Positions 1 through 8,198 are shown, counted from the stretch's first letter. The stretch is DNA of 16,618 nucleotides from Puniceicoccales bacterium (GCA_031281635.1 JAITFC010000077.1:1-16618), one strand, 5' to 3'. The notes: a model not told the origin generated them from the sequence alone. Numbers and translations: made by a program.

Positions 1-2
1 TG

Positions 3-602
3 GCATTTCTCCTGGGAACCCTTGTCGCCATCATCACAGCGCGTACAACACTTCCCTTTCGCGGGTTGCTGGATGCTCTTGCCATGCTTCCACTTGCCGT
101 TCCCGGCCTCGTCATTGCCTTCGGCTATCTGGTAATTACACAAAAGGGTCGCTTCTTTTCTTTCCTTAACCCAATCGCTAACCCAACGGCCCTGCTCATC
201 ATTGCCTATGCCGTTCGCAAGCTGCCCTTTATGGTGCGGGCGGCCGTCGCAGGGTTGCAGCAAACGAGTGCTACCTACGAAGAAGCGGCGGCAAGCCTCG
301 GCGGCAAGCCCATGTGCACTTATTTCCGCATCACGTTGCCGCTAATTTTCGGCAATCTTATCGCCGGTGGCCTTCTTGTTTTTTCGCAAACGATGCTGGA
401 AGTGTCTGATTCTTTGTTCATTGCGCAAAAACAACATTTCTACCCCATCACCAAAGCGCTCTATGAGTTCGTCAACCTAATCGGCATCGGACCATTCCTC
501 GCCTGTGCACTCGGCGTATGGGCCATGACATTCCTTGCTATCACACTGTTTAGCGCATCCGCATTCATGGGTCGCAGCATCGGAGCTATCTTTCGCGCCT
601 AA
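3..602 (+). CDS. ABC transporter permease, C-terminal part (iron(III)/thiamine/spermidine-type), truncated by window start
   Basis: This is the 3' portion of an inner-membrane permease of a binding-protein-dependent ABC importer. The frame is open from base 3 and its first residues (AFLLGTLVAIITAR) are already a membrane helix, so the true start lies upstream. The diagnostic EAA loop is present, with EEAAASLGG followed by the hydrophobic pattern FRITLPLIF; this cytoplasmic loop docks on the ATPase subunit. A helix containing AVPGLVIAFGYL and several later hydrophobic helices match the second half of FbpB/ThiP/PotB-like permeases. In the FbpB subfamily two such permease domains are fused, and this would be the second one. 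The substrate cannot be told from this fragment; iron(III) or another small cation or cofactor is plausible. The stop TAA is at 600-602. No ATPase or binding-protein gene follows, so any partners are upstream of the window. Confidence 0.85.
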   Translation, partial: AFLLGTLVAIITARTTLPFRGLLDALAMLPLAVPGLVIAFGYLVITQKGRFFSFLNPIANPTALLIIAYAVRKLPFMVRAAVAGLQQTSATYEEAAASLGGKPMCTYFRITLPLIFGNLIAGGLLVFSQTMLEVSDSLFIAQKQHFYPITKALYEFVNLIGIGPFLACALGVWAMTFLAITLFSASAFMGRSIGAIFRA

Positions 603-765
603 AAACGAGGAGAAATATTCGACGGGTCCTAATTTGGCGTAAGTGGCTCTTGCAGCTAATTTATGTTTGTTTTGTCTAAATTTCGTAAAATGTCTAGCAA
701 GCGTGAAATTGTAAAAAAAAGAGAATAAGCTTGCGCGAAATTTTGAATTCACCTATGCCACCCCC

Positions 766-1752
766 ATGACACTTTTTGTTACTGCCGCTCCACCGCCTCC
801 TGCTCAACTTACCTGTTCCGTCGATGCTGTTGACGCAAACAATTCTCCGGCGACCCAATTGGCTCCCAGTGTCTTGTGTCCAATGTTATGCAGCGGTTGG
901 ACTTGCGTGGATTCACATGCGATAGTCGCTATGCTTTGCGTGGCCTTTTTGCCATATGCGGAATGTCATGGCTTGCAAAGTATTACGGCGGATTTTCGGG
1001 CGGTGCGTGCATTCATGCGTGATATGCGGCAGGGAAAGCGTAACGGAGTGGTTCTACGGGACATATTCACATTCGTTCGCGCGACAGTTGGCCTGGGGGA
1101 TGCAAGAATTTACGGTGTTGGCAAGAGTTGTGTGTATTTTGATGACCCATTACCCAAAGCAAAGGATTGGAGTCTGTTGGAGCGGCACGTGGCATGTCGA
1201 ACTTTTGAAAAAATGGTTTTAGGAGATGGATATCTCGAACCCTCCCCAAGGACAAGTGAACTGGATGCCATTCGCGAAGCTGTTCGCATGGGTCTAATTG
1301 CCGAGGATAGAGTCGAAAAATTCTTTTCGCGCGTGAACGGGTGCATGTTATTCACAAAAGCTGTCGCATTGAGGATATTGCGCTGCTGGTGTGCCGTTGT
1401 CCTGGACTATGATCCATCGCCGAAGCTTGTGGCTGGCATAGCCATACATGCGAAGCCGAAAAAAGGGGAACCGATGCGTGTCGATGTACGATTGCGCAAA
1501 TGGACGAGCAGGCGTGAATTTGTGCACGTGTTCAAAAGTATCGCCGATCCAGAAGTGCAAGGGCGCGTGGAAAATATACGCACTACCAGCGCGTCAATTG
1601 CCATGCTTTTCGCGTCGCAATGTCCTCTAGTGAAGCTATTTGTCACACCACCTATGCCGGATGAACTCGTCGTGCCAACGATGGAAACACCGGAAGAAGT
1701 GCTTGAGTGTCCAGGCGACTTGTCCCTCGCTGCGTTCCTGCGGATGCTGTGA
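766..1752 (+). CDS. Hypothetical cysteine-rich protein, 328 aa, unrecognised
   Basis: I do not recognise this protein. The first 35 residues are rich in Ala, Pro, Thr, Ser and Asn, including PPPP at 9-12. A short hydrophobic stretch follows at about 52-65, and the rest is mixed and globular-looking. There are 13 cysteines (C17, C38, C42, C47, C58, C67 and seven later), unevenly spaced and without a zinc-finger or Fe-S spacing. No signal peptide with a proper basic head is visible. Start ATG 766 gives the longest frame but has no Shine-Dalgarno sequence, so a downstream start is possible. A weak promoter-like pair, TTGTCT at 672-677 and TAGCAA at 695-700 (17-nt spacer), lies upstream. It stands alone on the plus strand between the permease and the oppositely oriented ferredoxin. 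The polar, unstructured-looking N-terminus next to T3SS genes makes a secreted effector conceivable, but that is speculation. Confidence 0.6.
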   Translation: MTLFVTAAPPPPAQLTCSVDAVDANNSPATQLAPSVLCPMLCSGWTCVDSHAIVAMLCVAFLPYAECHGLQSITADFRAVRAFMRDMRQGKRNGVVLRDIFTFVRATVGLGDARIYGVGKSCVYFDDPLPKAKDWSLLERHVACRTFEKMVLGDGYLEPSPRTSELDAIREAVRMGLIAEDRVEKFFSRVNGCMLFTKAVALRILRCWCAVVLDYDPSPKLVAGIAIHAKPKKGEPMRVDVRLRKWTSRREFVHVFKSIADPEVQGRVENIRTTSASIAMLFASQCPLVKLFVTPPMPDELVVPTMETPEEVLECPGDLSLAAFLRML

Positions 1753-1840
1753 AAAATGGACAGCGGACACCAAATTTTCTTAAGATTTCTCCGAGTTGGC
1801 TTTTGGGGACCAAACTTTGGAAAATCCTGGGAGTAATCGC

Positions 1841-2074
1841 TCAGCGCCCGTCATTGCCGATGGCACCGACGGGACACGATTCCAGTGCTTCGCGGGCGAG
1901 TTCTTTTTCTTCATTCGTCTGCGGTTGTCTCGCAACGTAGGAATAGCCGCCATTGTCTTCCCTCTTGAAGATCTCCGGAGCAATTTCCCGGCAAAGATCG
2001 CAATCAATGCACTGATCATCAACGTAAAACTCACCCGGAACATTTTCCGGCCACTTATCTTGCTTATCCGCCAC
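1841..2074 (-). CDS. Single-cluster [4Fe-4S] ferredoxin, 77 aa
   Basis: A small soluble electron-transfer protein. Its cluster ligands are visible as C22-x2-C25-x2-C28 (QCIDCDLCREIAPEIF) and a distal C67 followed by Pro (ESCPVGAIG), the standard pattern of a single-[4Fe-4S] bacterial ferredoxin. The loop between the cysteine groups is acidic, typical for docking to basic partner enzymes. The start is GTG at 2074; no ATG is available in frame before the upstream stop. An ATT at 2089-2087 is a less likely start. A perfect -35 hexamer TTGACA sits on this strand at 2108-2103 but lacks a good -10 element at the right distance. The gene is downstream of the secretin on the same strand with a 107-nt gap. 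It has no evident link to secretion and more likely serves general Fe-S or redox enzymes, possibly including the ferredoxin-dependent steps of the MEP pathway. Confidence 0.9.
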   Translation of the reverse strand: MADKQDKWPENVPGEFYVDDQCIDCDLCREIAPEIFKREDNGGYSYVARQPQTNEEKELAREALESCPVGAIGNDGR

Positions 2075-2181
2075 GTCTGCAGTTTCAATAGACGAAAATG
2101 ACTGTCAAGTATTTCGTAAAAGAAATTCCACGAAAAATTGTGAGGCTGTGGCACTTCAGTCTGACAGAAGGCGATACGATT

Positions 2182-4071
2182 TTATTGCCCCATGGTCGGA
2201 CGGTGAGCTGAGGGACGTTTTACGCTCTTTTTAGGGATCGTAAATTCGTTTATGCCCATCGTTGGCCTGCCTGATAAGTCAGCTTGGCGGAAAAATTGCT
2301 CATAGGGGTCACCGTCTTGAGCATTTACTTCCAAAATGCGCGGTGAAATGATGAACAGACGCTCGATGGTGCCCACGTTGTCCGTCGACATGCAGAACAA
2401 TCTTCCGACGACGGGTAATTTGCAAAACAGTGGGATGCCGTGTCTTAGCTTCGCATGTCGCTCCTTGTAATAGCCGCCAACGACGAGACTTTGTCCTTCT
2501 TCGAGAATAGTTTGCGTATTAATCTGGCTGCTGCTTACCTTTGGTTTTGCACCACTCACATCCAGCAGGCCATCGGTGATGTTGACAAACAGTTTGATGC
2601 GGCGCTTGGCGTTGCCTCCTTCGTCTTCTTCATTAATGATGTGAGGGATAACGCGCAGAGAAATGGTGGCAGAGACGGAAAAGAGATCGACGGCCTCGCT
2701 GCCTGCGACGGGAATATATGCCTGGTCGCTCTGAGAAATTACCGCGGCTAGATTATCCAGAGTCAAGACCGATGGCCTGGAGAAAGTTTTTACGATATTG
2801 GCTTCCTCGAGGGCCTGCAGCCGAGCGCCGATGTTGTAGCCGAAACCGAGCAGGCCGGTCAAAGTGGCGGCAAAATTACTGTCTTCGTTCTCGAATGCAT
2901 TGCTGCTACCGGCAAGTGGCCTCCACGTAAACGTATTTTTATCGTTGAGGAATTGCACGACATTGAGGCCCATGGTGTGGCTGCTTCCAACGTCTACGTC
3001 CACGATGGCCACGCGAATTTCGACGGCGTTGGTTGGTATGTCAAACCGTTCAATGAGAGCTTGATAGAATGGCATGAGTTCGCGGCGATCGCGTATGATG
3101 ACCGCGTTGAGCCTGGCGTCGTAAGTTATGGAGGTAATGTAACTAGTTTTGGGAGATTCTTCCTGCACCGTAACCGGTGTTTTTCCTGGCAGCAAATTAT
3201 CCGATGTCGATACAAGCGATGCCGTTTTTACTTTGTCGGCAGAAAAATTAATGGGTTTTTTCGCATCTTCCCTCGCCGTTCGCGCATCATGCATGGCAGC
3301 CAACTTCGCACTGCGCTCCGCCGCATCGGCTACCTTTTTTTCCAAAACTCCTTCGACGGAATCGCTATTGGAGACGGATCCAAGAGTAACACTGTCTTGG
3401 ACTGGAGGTGGAAGCGTGTTGATGCCGTTGATAATACGCTGTAAAATTGTGGCAACTCCCTCAATGAGCACCGAGGCATCTGCTCCAACGTCCATTTTGA
3501 CATCGTAGGCGAACGCGTACTTGAGTGGAAAAACTTGCACGACAGTTTCATCGGTAAAGTTCTGGATCGTATTGCGTTGCACCTTTTCTAGAAAAGACTG
3601 CACCACCTCCATGAAGCGCGGCGTTCCGCTGAAGACCATCATCTTTGTGGACGGCATGTAGCGCACAACGTTGTTCGGGCCAATCACATCCAGCTCGTTA
3701 AGAATGCCTTTTAATTCCGTGCTTTCCTGGCTGCTCATCGGGACAACTCGCGTTGTGATGGCCGCGGACGGATAGACATAGAGCGCGTTGCCGTCATAGA
3801 ACCACGCCAAACCGTAGGCACGGGCGATGTTATCCCAAAATTCCGACGGCGGTAAATTTTCGAAGATTCCGTTCACCGTCCCGCTGATTACCTGTGGAAT
3901 CACCACGTCAATGCCCTGGATGGCCGTAAAATCACGGATGAGAGCATCTAGACTTTGGTCCTGGGCGTAGTGGTAGTAAGCCGCATCTGCCCAGGGGATT
4001 TCTCCGGCGCGTGCGGCAAATGGAGTCGCGGAGAGGCAAAGGGCGGCGAGTGAAAGAATGAAACATTTCAT
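2182..4071 (-). CDS. sctC: Type III secretion system outer-membrane secretin (SctC/YscC/EscC family)
   Basis: Forms the outer-membrane ring of a T3SS injectisome. From ATG 4071 the product is 629 aa and begins with a Sec signal peptide (MKCFILSLAALCLSATPFAARA, basic head, hydrophobic core, A-x-A cleavage near residue 22). The periplasmic N0/N1/N3-type region follows, for example DALIRDFTAIQGIDVVIP and NAVIIRDRRELMPFYQALI. The N3 region carries a polar, Lys/Ser/Ala-rich insertion. The C-terminal secretin domain has the family signatures SRPSVLTLDN, GQSLVVGGYY, then HGIPLFCKLPVVGRLF and RLFIISPRILE. The length is close to YscC (about 600 aa). The frame is open further upstream to 4188, but that extension lacks a signal peptide and overlaps the upstream chaperone, so 4071 is preferred. 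Its start is 4 nt after that chaperone's stop, indicating translational coupling. Confidence is high for a secretin, and good for T3SS rather than T2SS because of the short length, the chaperone neighbour and the C-terminal motifs. Confidence 0.9.
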   Translation of the reverse strand: MKCFILSLAALCLSATPFAARAGEIPWADAAYYHYAQDQSLDALIRDFTAIQGIDVVIPQVISGTVNGIFENLPPSEFWDNIARAYGLAWFYDGNALYVYPSAAITTRVVPMSSQESTELKGILNELDVIGPNNVVRYMPSTKMMVFSGTPRFMEVVQSFLEKVQRNTIQNFTDETVVQVFPLKYAFAYDVKMDVGADASVLIEGVATILQRIINGINTLPPPVQDSVTLGSVSNSDSVEGVLEKKVADAAERSAKLAAMHDARTAREDAKKPINFSADKVKTASLVSTSDNLLPGKTPVTVQEESPKTSYITSITYDARLNAVIIRDRRELMPFYQALIERFDIPTNAVEIRVAIVDVDVGSSHTMGLNVVQFLNDKNTFTWRPLAGSSNAFENEDSNFAATLTGLLGFGYNIGARLQALEEANIVKTFSRPSVLTLDNLAAVISQSDQAYIPVAGSEAVDLFSVSATISLRVIPHIINEEDEGGNAKRRIKLFVNITDGLLDVSGAKPKVSSSQINTQTILEEGQSLVVGGYYKERHAKLRHGIPLFCKLPVVGRLFCMSTDNVGTIERLFIISPRILEVNAQDGDPYEQFFRQADLSGRPTMGINEFTIPKKSVKRPSAHRPTMGQ

Positions 4072-4075
4072 GGTA

Positions 4076-4639
4076 TTATTTGCTCTCGTTGTGGGGATTA
4101 GATGGTAATTCATTCTCGAAATGCAACGCAAGCTGAAACCATTCACCCCAAGAATCCACTTCGTCCAAAAAACCTCTGAAAACCACACCCAGTGATTCTT
4201 CCTCGTATTCCTCCAGAAAAAGTGATTGGGAGAGAGCGAGTTCGTCCAGATCTTTCAAATAGGTCAGCGTCGTCGCCCCGACCAACGCACGCACCATATT
4301 CTCGCGCAAAATTCGCAGGAGCATCTCCGCTGTCCGCACCGTTTCCTGCAGCCGCGGAAGTAACGCTGCCTCAAAAATCATCCGTTCGCCCGAGCGCACG
4401 AGCAAGCGCATGACTCCTCCAGTTGGCAGCCGAATTGCATAGTTCCCGTCGGCATCCGCAACCAGAGAAAAGACATCTAGCTCCGCGGCAATAGTTTTTA
4501 TGGCATCTGCGCAACGCACGGGCGTACGATAGAAACGGTTTACGGCAAAGACAAGTCCTTTTCTCGGTGGAAGATCAGTTTTTTTACAAAAACAGTCAGT
4601 TTCAGAGGATTTTGAAAGAGGTCGCACGAAAAGCGGCAA
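4076..4639 (-). CDS. CesT-like type III secretion chaperone, upstream of sctC
   Basis: A small acidic protein with the CesT/SycE fold layout. It has an N-terminal helix (NRFYRTPVRCADAIKTIAAEL), beta strands including FSLVADADGNYAIRLP and ERMIFEAALLPRL, then a helix and strand containing NMVRALVGATTLTYL. A strand-rich acidic stretch (DELALSQSLFLEEYEEE) and a terminal helix GFLDEVDSWGEWF complete it. The Asn-anchored helix before a Gly-containing strand and a Trp-containing final helix are typical of class I T3SS chaperones, which bind effectors or translocators in the cytoplasm and deliver them to the export gate. From TTG 4639 it is 187 aa, longer than the usual 130-160 aa, and overlaps the end of dxs by 38 nt. 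GTG at 4627 is an alternative start. No ATG exists in the N-terminal part, so the true start is uncertain. The 4-nt gap to sctC implies coexpression. Confidence 0.75.
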   Translation of the reverse strand: MPLFVRPLSKSSETDCFCKKTDLPPRKGLVFAVNRFYRTPVRCADAIKTIAAELDVFSLVADADGNYAIRLPTGGVMRLLVRSGERMIFEAALLPRLQETVRTAEMLLRILRENMVRALVGATTLTYLKDLDELALSQSLFLEEYEEESLGVVFRGFLDEVDSWGEWFQLALHFENELPSNPHNESK

Positions 4640-6389
4640 TTATTTTCTCTAAAATTTGTTCCGTGCTTTGTCCGCAGCGATTTTCGAGGATTGCATTATT
4701 TTCGGCAAAGCCAACCGGCGACGGCCAGGCAATGGTAAGAAATCGAACGTTTGCGCCCAAAACATCCAGCGCATGTCGCAGATGAGTCCCAAATCCACCG
4801 GCAGCTACGTGGTCTTCCAGAGAAACGACGAGCGGGCAGCGGGCTGACTTTTGCAATTGGTTCCAGTCTAACGGGCAGATAAAACGCGCATTTACGACCT
4901 CCGCGGAGAGATTTTCCCGTTCCAGTGCATCGGCTATCCGCAGCGCCTGTTGCAAACGTCTCTGTCCCAACGCCCAGAGAGAAATATCCGAACCACGTCG
5001 AATGAGTGCTGCCCGGCCGATGGGGACGTGTTCATTGCTTGTTGGTGCCAAAAAATCCCCGGCAATTCCCCGAGGATATCGAATGACAAATGGACCCTGA
5101 TGGCGCAGAGCGCACTTGAGCAATTGACTAAATTCTTGCAATGAAGATGGTTGCGCAAATGTAACATTGGGGAAGCAGGACAACACCGCGATGTCGAAGA
5201 GTCCGTGATGGGTGTCGCCGTGGGAGCAGGAAAGCCCGGCGCTGTCCAAACACAAAACTAGGGGTAGATTTTGCAAACAAATGTCGTGGAAAAAATTATC
5301 CACTGCTCGAGGGATGAATGGGGAATAGATGGCACAGACCGGTCGCAGACCTCCCCTCGCCAGTCCCGCGGAAAATGTCAGTGCGTGACCCTCGGCGATG
5401 GCGCAGTCAAAAAAGCGCGTTGGGAACTCTCTGGCAAATAGTTGCAAACCAGTTCCAATGCCCATTGCCGCGCTGACAGCAACGATATTTTGGTCCTCCC
5501 TGCCAAAGACACAGAGGCTGCGGCCCAGGACTTCGGCGTAGGAATGAGCCCCTGAAAATCCAGTATCGTTCGTCTCTCCCGCCGCCACGACACCGTGAAA
5601 ATATTCCGGAACGGCTTCGGCTTGCGCACAACCAAAACCTTTTTTCGTTAGCACATGCACCAATGTTGGCCGTGGCGATGCCTTTGCCTTCTCCAGCGCT
5701 GGTAAAAGTTCTTCGAAATTATGACCGTCGATTGGTCCAACATACTCCATGCCATAGACATCGCGAAAAAAGCATGGAACGGTGCAAATGCTATCCTTTG
5801 ATGTATTTTTAAGTTGGAGAAGATGTTCCGCCAGAGCGCCTACCGAACGTTCGATGGAGTAGCCATTGTCATTGAGCACAACGGTGATCCGTCCGCCGTG
5901 CCGCCCCACGTGCTGCAGCGCTTCCAAAGTCAGTCCGCAAGAAAGAGATCCGTCACCGATGAGTGCGATGATGTGCTCATCCGTCCAGCGCCAGTCCCGC
6001 GCCACAGCCAAACCCAAGGCCGCCGCCAATGCCGTGCCTTCGTGCCCGCTGGTAAATTGATCGAATTGAGGACTTTCCACGACATCACAGTAACCTGAAT
6101 AGCCGTCATTCATGCGCATGTGATCAAATTTTTCTCCATCCCTCTCCGTCAATAACTTGTGCGTATAACACTGATGGGATACGTCAAAAATTATCCTATC
6201 TCGTGGGAAATCGAACACGCGATGGAGCGCAATCGTTAATTCCACGACTCCGAGATTTGATGCGAGATGGCCGCCATTTTTTTGCACCGTTTCCGTGATG
6301 CGCCGACGGCAATATTTTGCCAATGCGACCAAATCTTCTTCCGAACAATGCCTAGCGCTACCATCCACCAAATCGTCTTCACTGACCAT
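4602..6389 (-). CDS. dxs: 1-deoxy-D-xylulose-5-phosphate synthase (DXS), compact variant with substituted active-site positions
   Basis: Condenses pyruvate and glyceraldehyde 3-phosphate using thiamine diphosphate, the first step of the MEP isoprenoid pathway. At 595 aa it is shorter than the usual 620-640. Visible motifs are the TPP-binding GDG at 145-147 with NDN at 173-175, His41 (GGHLASNLGVVELTIALH), His72, GPIDGHN at 219-224, Glu333 in AIAEGHALTF, Tyr355, Arg361, His394 and RYPRG at 437-441. Compared with E. coli DXS as I align it by eye, Arg420 of DRAG is Ser383 (DSAG), Asp427 is His390, AEQH is AEGH and VGHQ is VSHQ. The linker between NDN and GPIDGH is also shorter by about 25 residues. 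The start is ATG 6389; no strong Shine-Dalgarno sequence is seen. It is followed, overlapping, by the T3SS chaperone. A DXS-like paralogue with altered substrate preference cannot be excluded. Confidence 0.9.
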   Translation of the reverse strand: MVSEDDLVDGSARHCSEEDLVALAKYCRRRITETVQKNGGHLASNLGVVELTIALHRVFDFPRDRIIFDVSHQCYTHKLLTERDGEKFDHMRMNDGYSGYCDVVESPQFDQFTSGHEGTALAAALGLAVARDWRWTDEHIIALIGDGSLSCGLTLEALQHVGRHGGRITVVLNDNGYSIERSVGALAEHLLQLKNTSKDSICTVPCFFRDVYGMEYVGPIDGHNFEELLPALEKAKASPRPTLVHVLTKKGFGCAQAEAVPEYFHGVVAAGETNDTGFSGAHSYAEVLGRSLCVFGREDQNIVAVSAAMGIGTGLQLFAREFPTRFFDCAIAEGHALTFSAGLARGGLRPVCAIYSPFIPRAVDNFFHDICLQNLPLVLCLDSAGLSCSHGDTHHGLFDIAVLSCFPNVTFAQPSSLQEFSQLLKCALRHQGPFVIRYPRGIAGDFLAPTSNEHVPIGRAALIRRGSDISLWALGQRRLQQALRIADALERENLSAEVVNARFICPLDWNQLQKSARCPLVVSLEDHVAAGGFGTHLRHALDVLGANVRFLTIAWPSPVGFAENNAILENRCGQSTEQILEKIIAAFRATSFKIL

Positions 6390-6474
6390 TTCTAAGCGGC
6401 TAGCAGAGACCTCTCCGTGATTTTTGGCAAGATCGAAAATATCACCCGAGAAGCCTTTTCGTTATCACGTACGA

Positions 6475-6515
6475 GCACAGCGTTTTGTGCCCATTCAGGG
6501 AGCTGGTGCTCCCTG
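6475..6515 (-). other. Two tandem stem-loops between rpsA and dxs
   Basis: Between the rpsA stop (6543) and the dxs start (6389) are two hairpins. The first has 8-bp perfect arms CAGGGAGC/GCTCCCTG (6496-6503 and 6508-6515) around a 4-nt loop. The second has 5-bp arms GCACA/TGTGC (6475-6479 and 6486-6490) around a 6-nt loop. On the minus-strand transcript the first lies 27 nt after the rpsA stop. Neither is followed by a T-run, so a classical intrinsic terminator is unlikely. A processing, transcript-stabilising or leaky termination element is possible. The arms are seen directly; the role is inferred. Confidence 0.5.
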
Positions 6516-6542
6516 CCGATGTTTAGATTGGTCAACGGTTCG

Positions 6543-8198
6543 TTATTTGGAATCCATGATGTCGGCGAGAGTAACGAAATTAGCGGTATTGCTACTTGAA
6601 TTATTCCAGGCATTTACCTCTTCGCGCAGGTCTTCGGCATTGTATTCCAATGCCTTGATGGAAAGTGCGATACGTTCATTTTCCGTATCAACTTTGATGA
6701 CGCGGGCCTGAACTTCTTCGCCGAGCTTCATGCAGTCGCGAATTTTCTCTACGCGCCCATCGCGAATTTGCCCGATGTGGATAAATCCGTCGATGCCATG
6801 GGATAATTCCACAAATGCGCCGAAATTGGTGAGTTTTACGATCTTACCCTGCACTGTGTCACCGATCTTGAAATAGTCACTGATGTGCGCCCATGGATTA
6901 CCGATCAATTGTTTGATGCCGAGTGCAATGCGATGTCCGTCGCCGTCTACGGAGAGAATGACAGCCTCCACTTCGTCACCAATTTTGAACATTTCTTCCA
7001 AATTCTTCATCTTGCGCGTCCAAGAGATATCGGACACATGCACCATACCATGAACGCCCTTTTCCAATTCCACAAACGCGCCATAGTTGGTGAGACTCCT
7101 GACAGGTCCTTTGATGACTGTTCCCACGGGATATTTGTGAGAAATTTGTTCCCATGGATTGGCTTCCAATTGTTTCAGGCCGAGCGCAATTTTCTGCTCT
7201 TCGCGCTGGATGCCGATGACGACGGCGTCGACTTCTTGGCCGATTTTGAGCACATCGGACGGCTTCATTACTTTCCGCGTCCATGAGATCTCCGTGACGT
7301 GCACGAGGCCTTCCACGCCCTCTTCCAGCTCCACAAATGCTCCATATGGAACGAGATTGACCACTTTCCCTTTGACGCAGGCACCGACGGGGTAGCGCTG
7401 TTCGATACTATCCCAGGGATTGGGAGCTGTTTGCTTGAGGCCCAAAGAAATATGCTCTTTTTCCTTATCGATGGCAATGACCATGACAGACAATTCTTCG
7501 CCGACGCGCAGCACTTGATTTGGGTGCGTGACGCGACCCCAACTCATATCAGTGACGTGGAGAAGTCCATCGACGCCATCAAGATCCACGAAAGCGCCGT
7601 AGTCTGTGATGTTCTTCACGAAGCCGCGTACGATGTCGCCCACTTTGAGGTCATCAAATAGTTGCCGCGACTTTTTCCAGCGGTCTTCTTCGAGCAATTC
7701 TCTCCGCGACAACACAATATTCTTTCTCTCGTAGTTAATTTTAACAACTTTAAAATCGTAGGTGCGGCCAAGGAACTGTTCGATGTTCTTGACCGGTTTC
7801 ATGTCCAGCTGCGAAGATGGTAGAAATGCGTCCACACCGATGTTCACGAGAAGTCCGCCTCGGGTTTTCCCCTTAATTTTTCCCTGAACAATGCTGCCTT
7901 CTTCGGTTGTCGCGGCGATGTTTTCCCAATTTTTCTGCTGGCATGCTCTGTCGTAGCAAATTATCGGGCAACCGCTAGAATCCTCTACTTTCTCGAGAAG
8001 TACGTCAATTTCTTGGCCGAGTTGCACCTCATCTGGGTCGTCAAATTCTGACAGGCGCACTTTTCCCTCCGTTTTTGCCCCAATGTCCACTAAGACTTCA
8101 TTTTGACGGATTCCCGTGACCACTCCCTTGACGATTTGGCCGGGCGTTAGACGTGCGATATTGCTCTCCGCGAGCAACTCTTCCATAATATTTTTCAT
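6543..8198 (-). CDS. rpsA: 30S ribosomal protein bS1, six S1 domains
   Basis: Binds mRNA at the 30S subunit and promotes initiation on structured or weak-Shine-Dalgarno messages. From ATG 8198 the product is 551 aa (E. coli 557) and contains six consecutive S1 OB-fold repeats. The first two (LTPGQIVKGVVTGIRQNEV and EGSIVQGKIKGKTRGGLLV) are divergent, as expected for the ribosome-binding half. The last four carry the canonical YGAFV/FGAFVEL signature followed by GLLHVTDMSW, GLVHVTEISW, GMVHVSDISW and GFIHIGQIRD. The frame is open to 8270, but ATG 8198 has a GAAGG Shine-Dalgarno 8 nt upstream and begins with the usual acidic helix (MKNIMEELLAES). No cytidylate kinase gene (cmk, a common neighbour) is present. 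Several genes in this window lack a clear Shine-Dalgarno sequence, consistent with reliance on S1-assisted initiation. Confidence 0.95.
   Translation of the reverse strand: MKNIMEELLAESNIARLTPGQIVKGVVTGIRQNEVLVDIGAKTEGKVRLSEFDDPDEVQLGQEIDVLLEKVEDSSGCPIICYDRACQQKNWENIAATTEEGSIVQGKIKGKTRGGLLVNIGVDAFLPSSQLDMKPVKNIEQFLGRTYDFKVVKINYERKNIVLSRRELLEEDRWKKSRQLFDDLKVGDIVRGFVKNITDYGAFVDLDGVDGLLHVTDMSWGRVTHPNQVLRVGEELSVMVIAIDKEKEHISLGLKQTAPNPWDSIEQRYPVGACVKGKVVNLVPYGAFVELEEGVEGLVHVTEISWTRKVMKPSDVLKIGQEVDAVVIGIQREEQKIALGLKQLEANPWEQISHKYPVGTVIKGPVRSLTNYGAFVELEKGVHGMVHVSDISWTRKMKNLEEMFKIGDEVEAVILSVDGDGHRIALGIKQLIGNPWAHISDYFKIGDTVQGKIVKLTNFGAFVELSHGIDGFIHIGQIRDGRVEKIRDCMKLGEEVQARVIKVDTENERIALSIKALEYNAEDLREEVNAWNNSSSNTANFVTLADIMDSK

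Noticed and set aside
477..752. Minus-strand 91-aa frame at the end of the permease
   Set aside because: About half is antisense to the permease, and the translation is Cys/Phe-rich with no family resemblance.
2112..2135. Inverted repeat TTTCGT-N12-ACGAAA upstream of the ferredoxin
   Set aside because: Short A+T-rich arms with a long loop occur often by chance, and there is no T-run or matched promoter to support a role.
4072..4188. Longer secretin start at 4188
   Set aside because: The extension overlaps the chaperone coding region and would bury the clear signal peptide that begins at ATG 4071.
6392..6613. Minus-strand 73-aa frame between rpsA and dxs
   Set aside because: It overlaps the end of rpsA in another frame, runs through the stem-loops, and its translation has no protein-like organisation.
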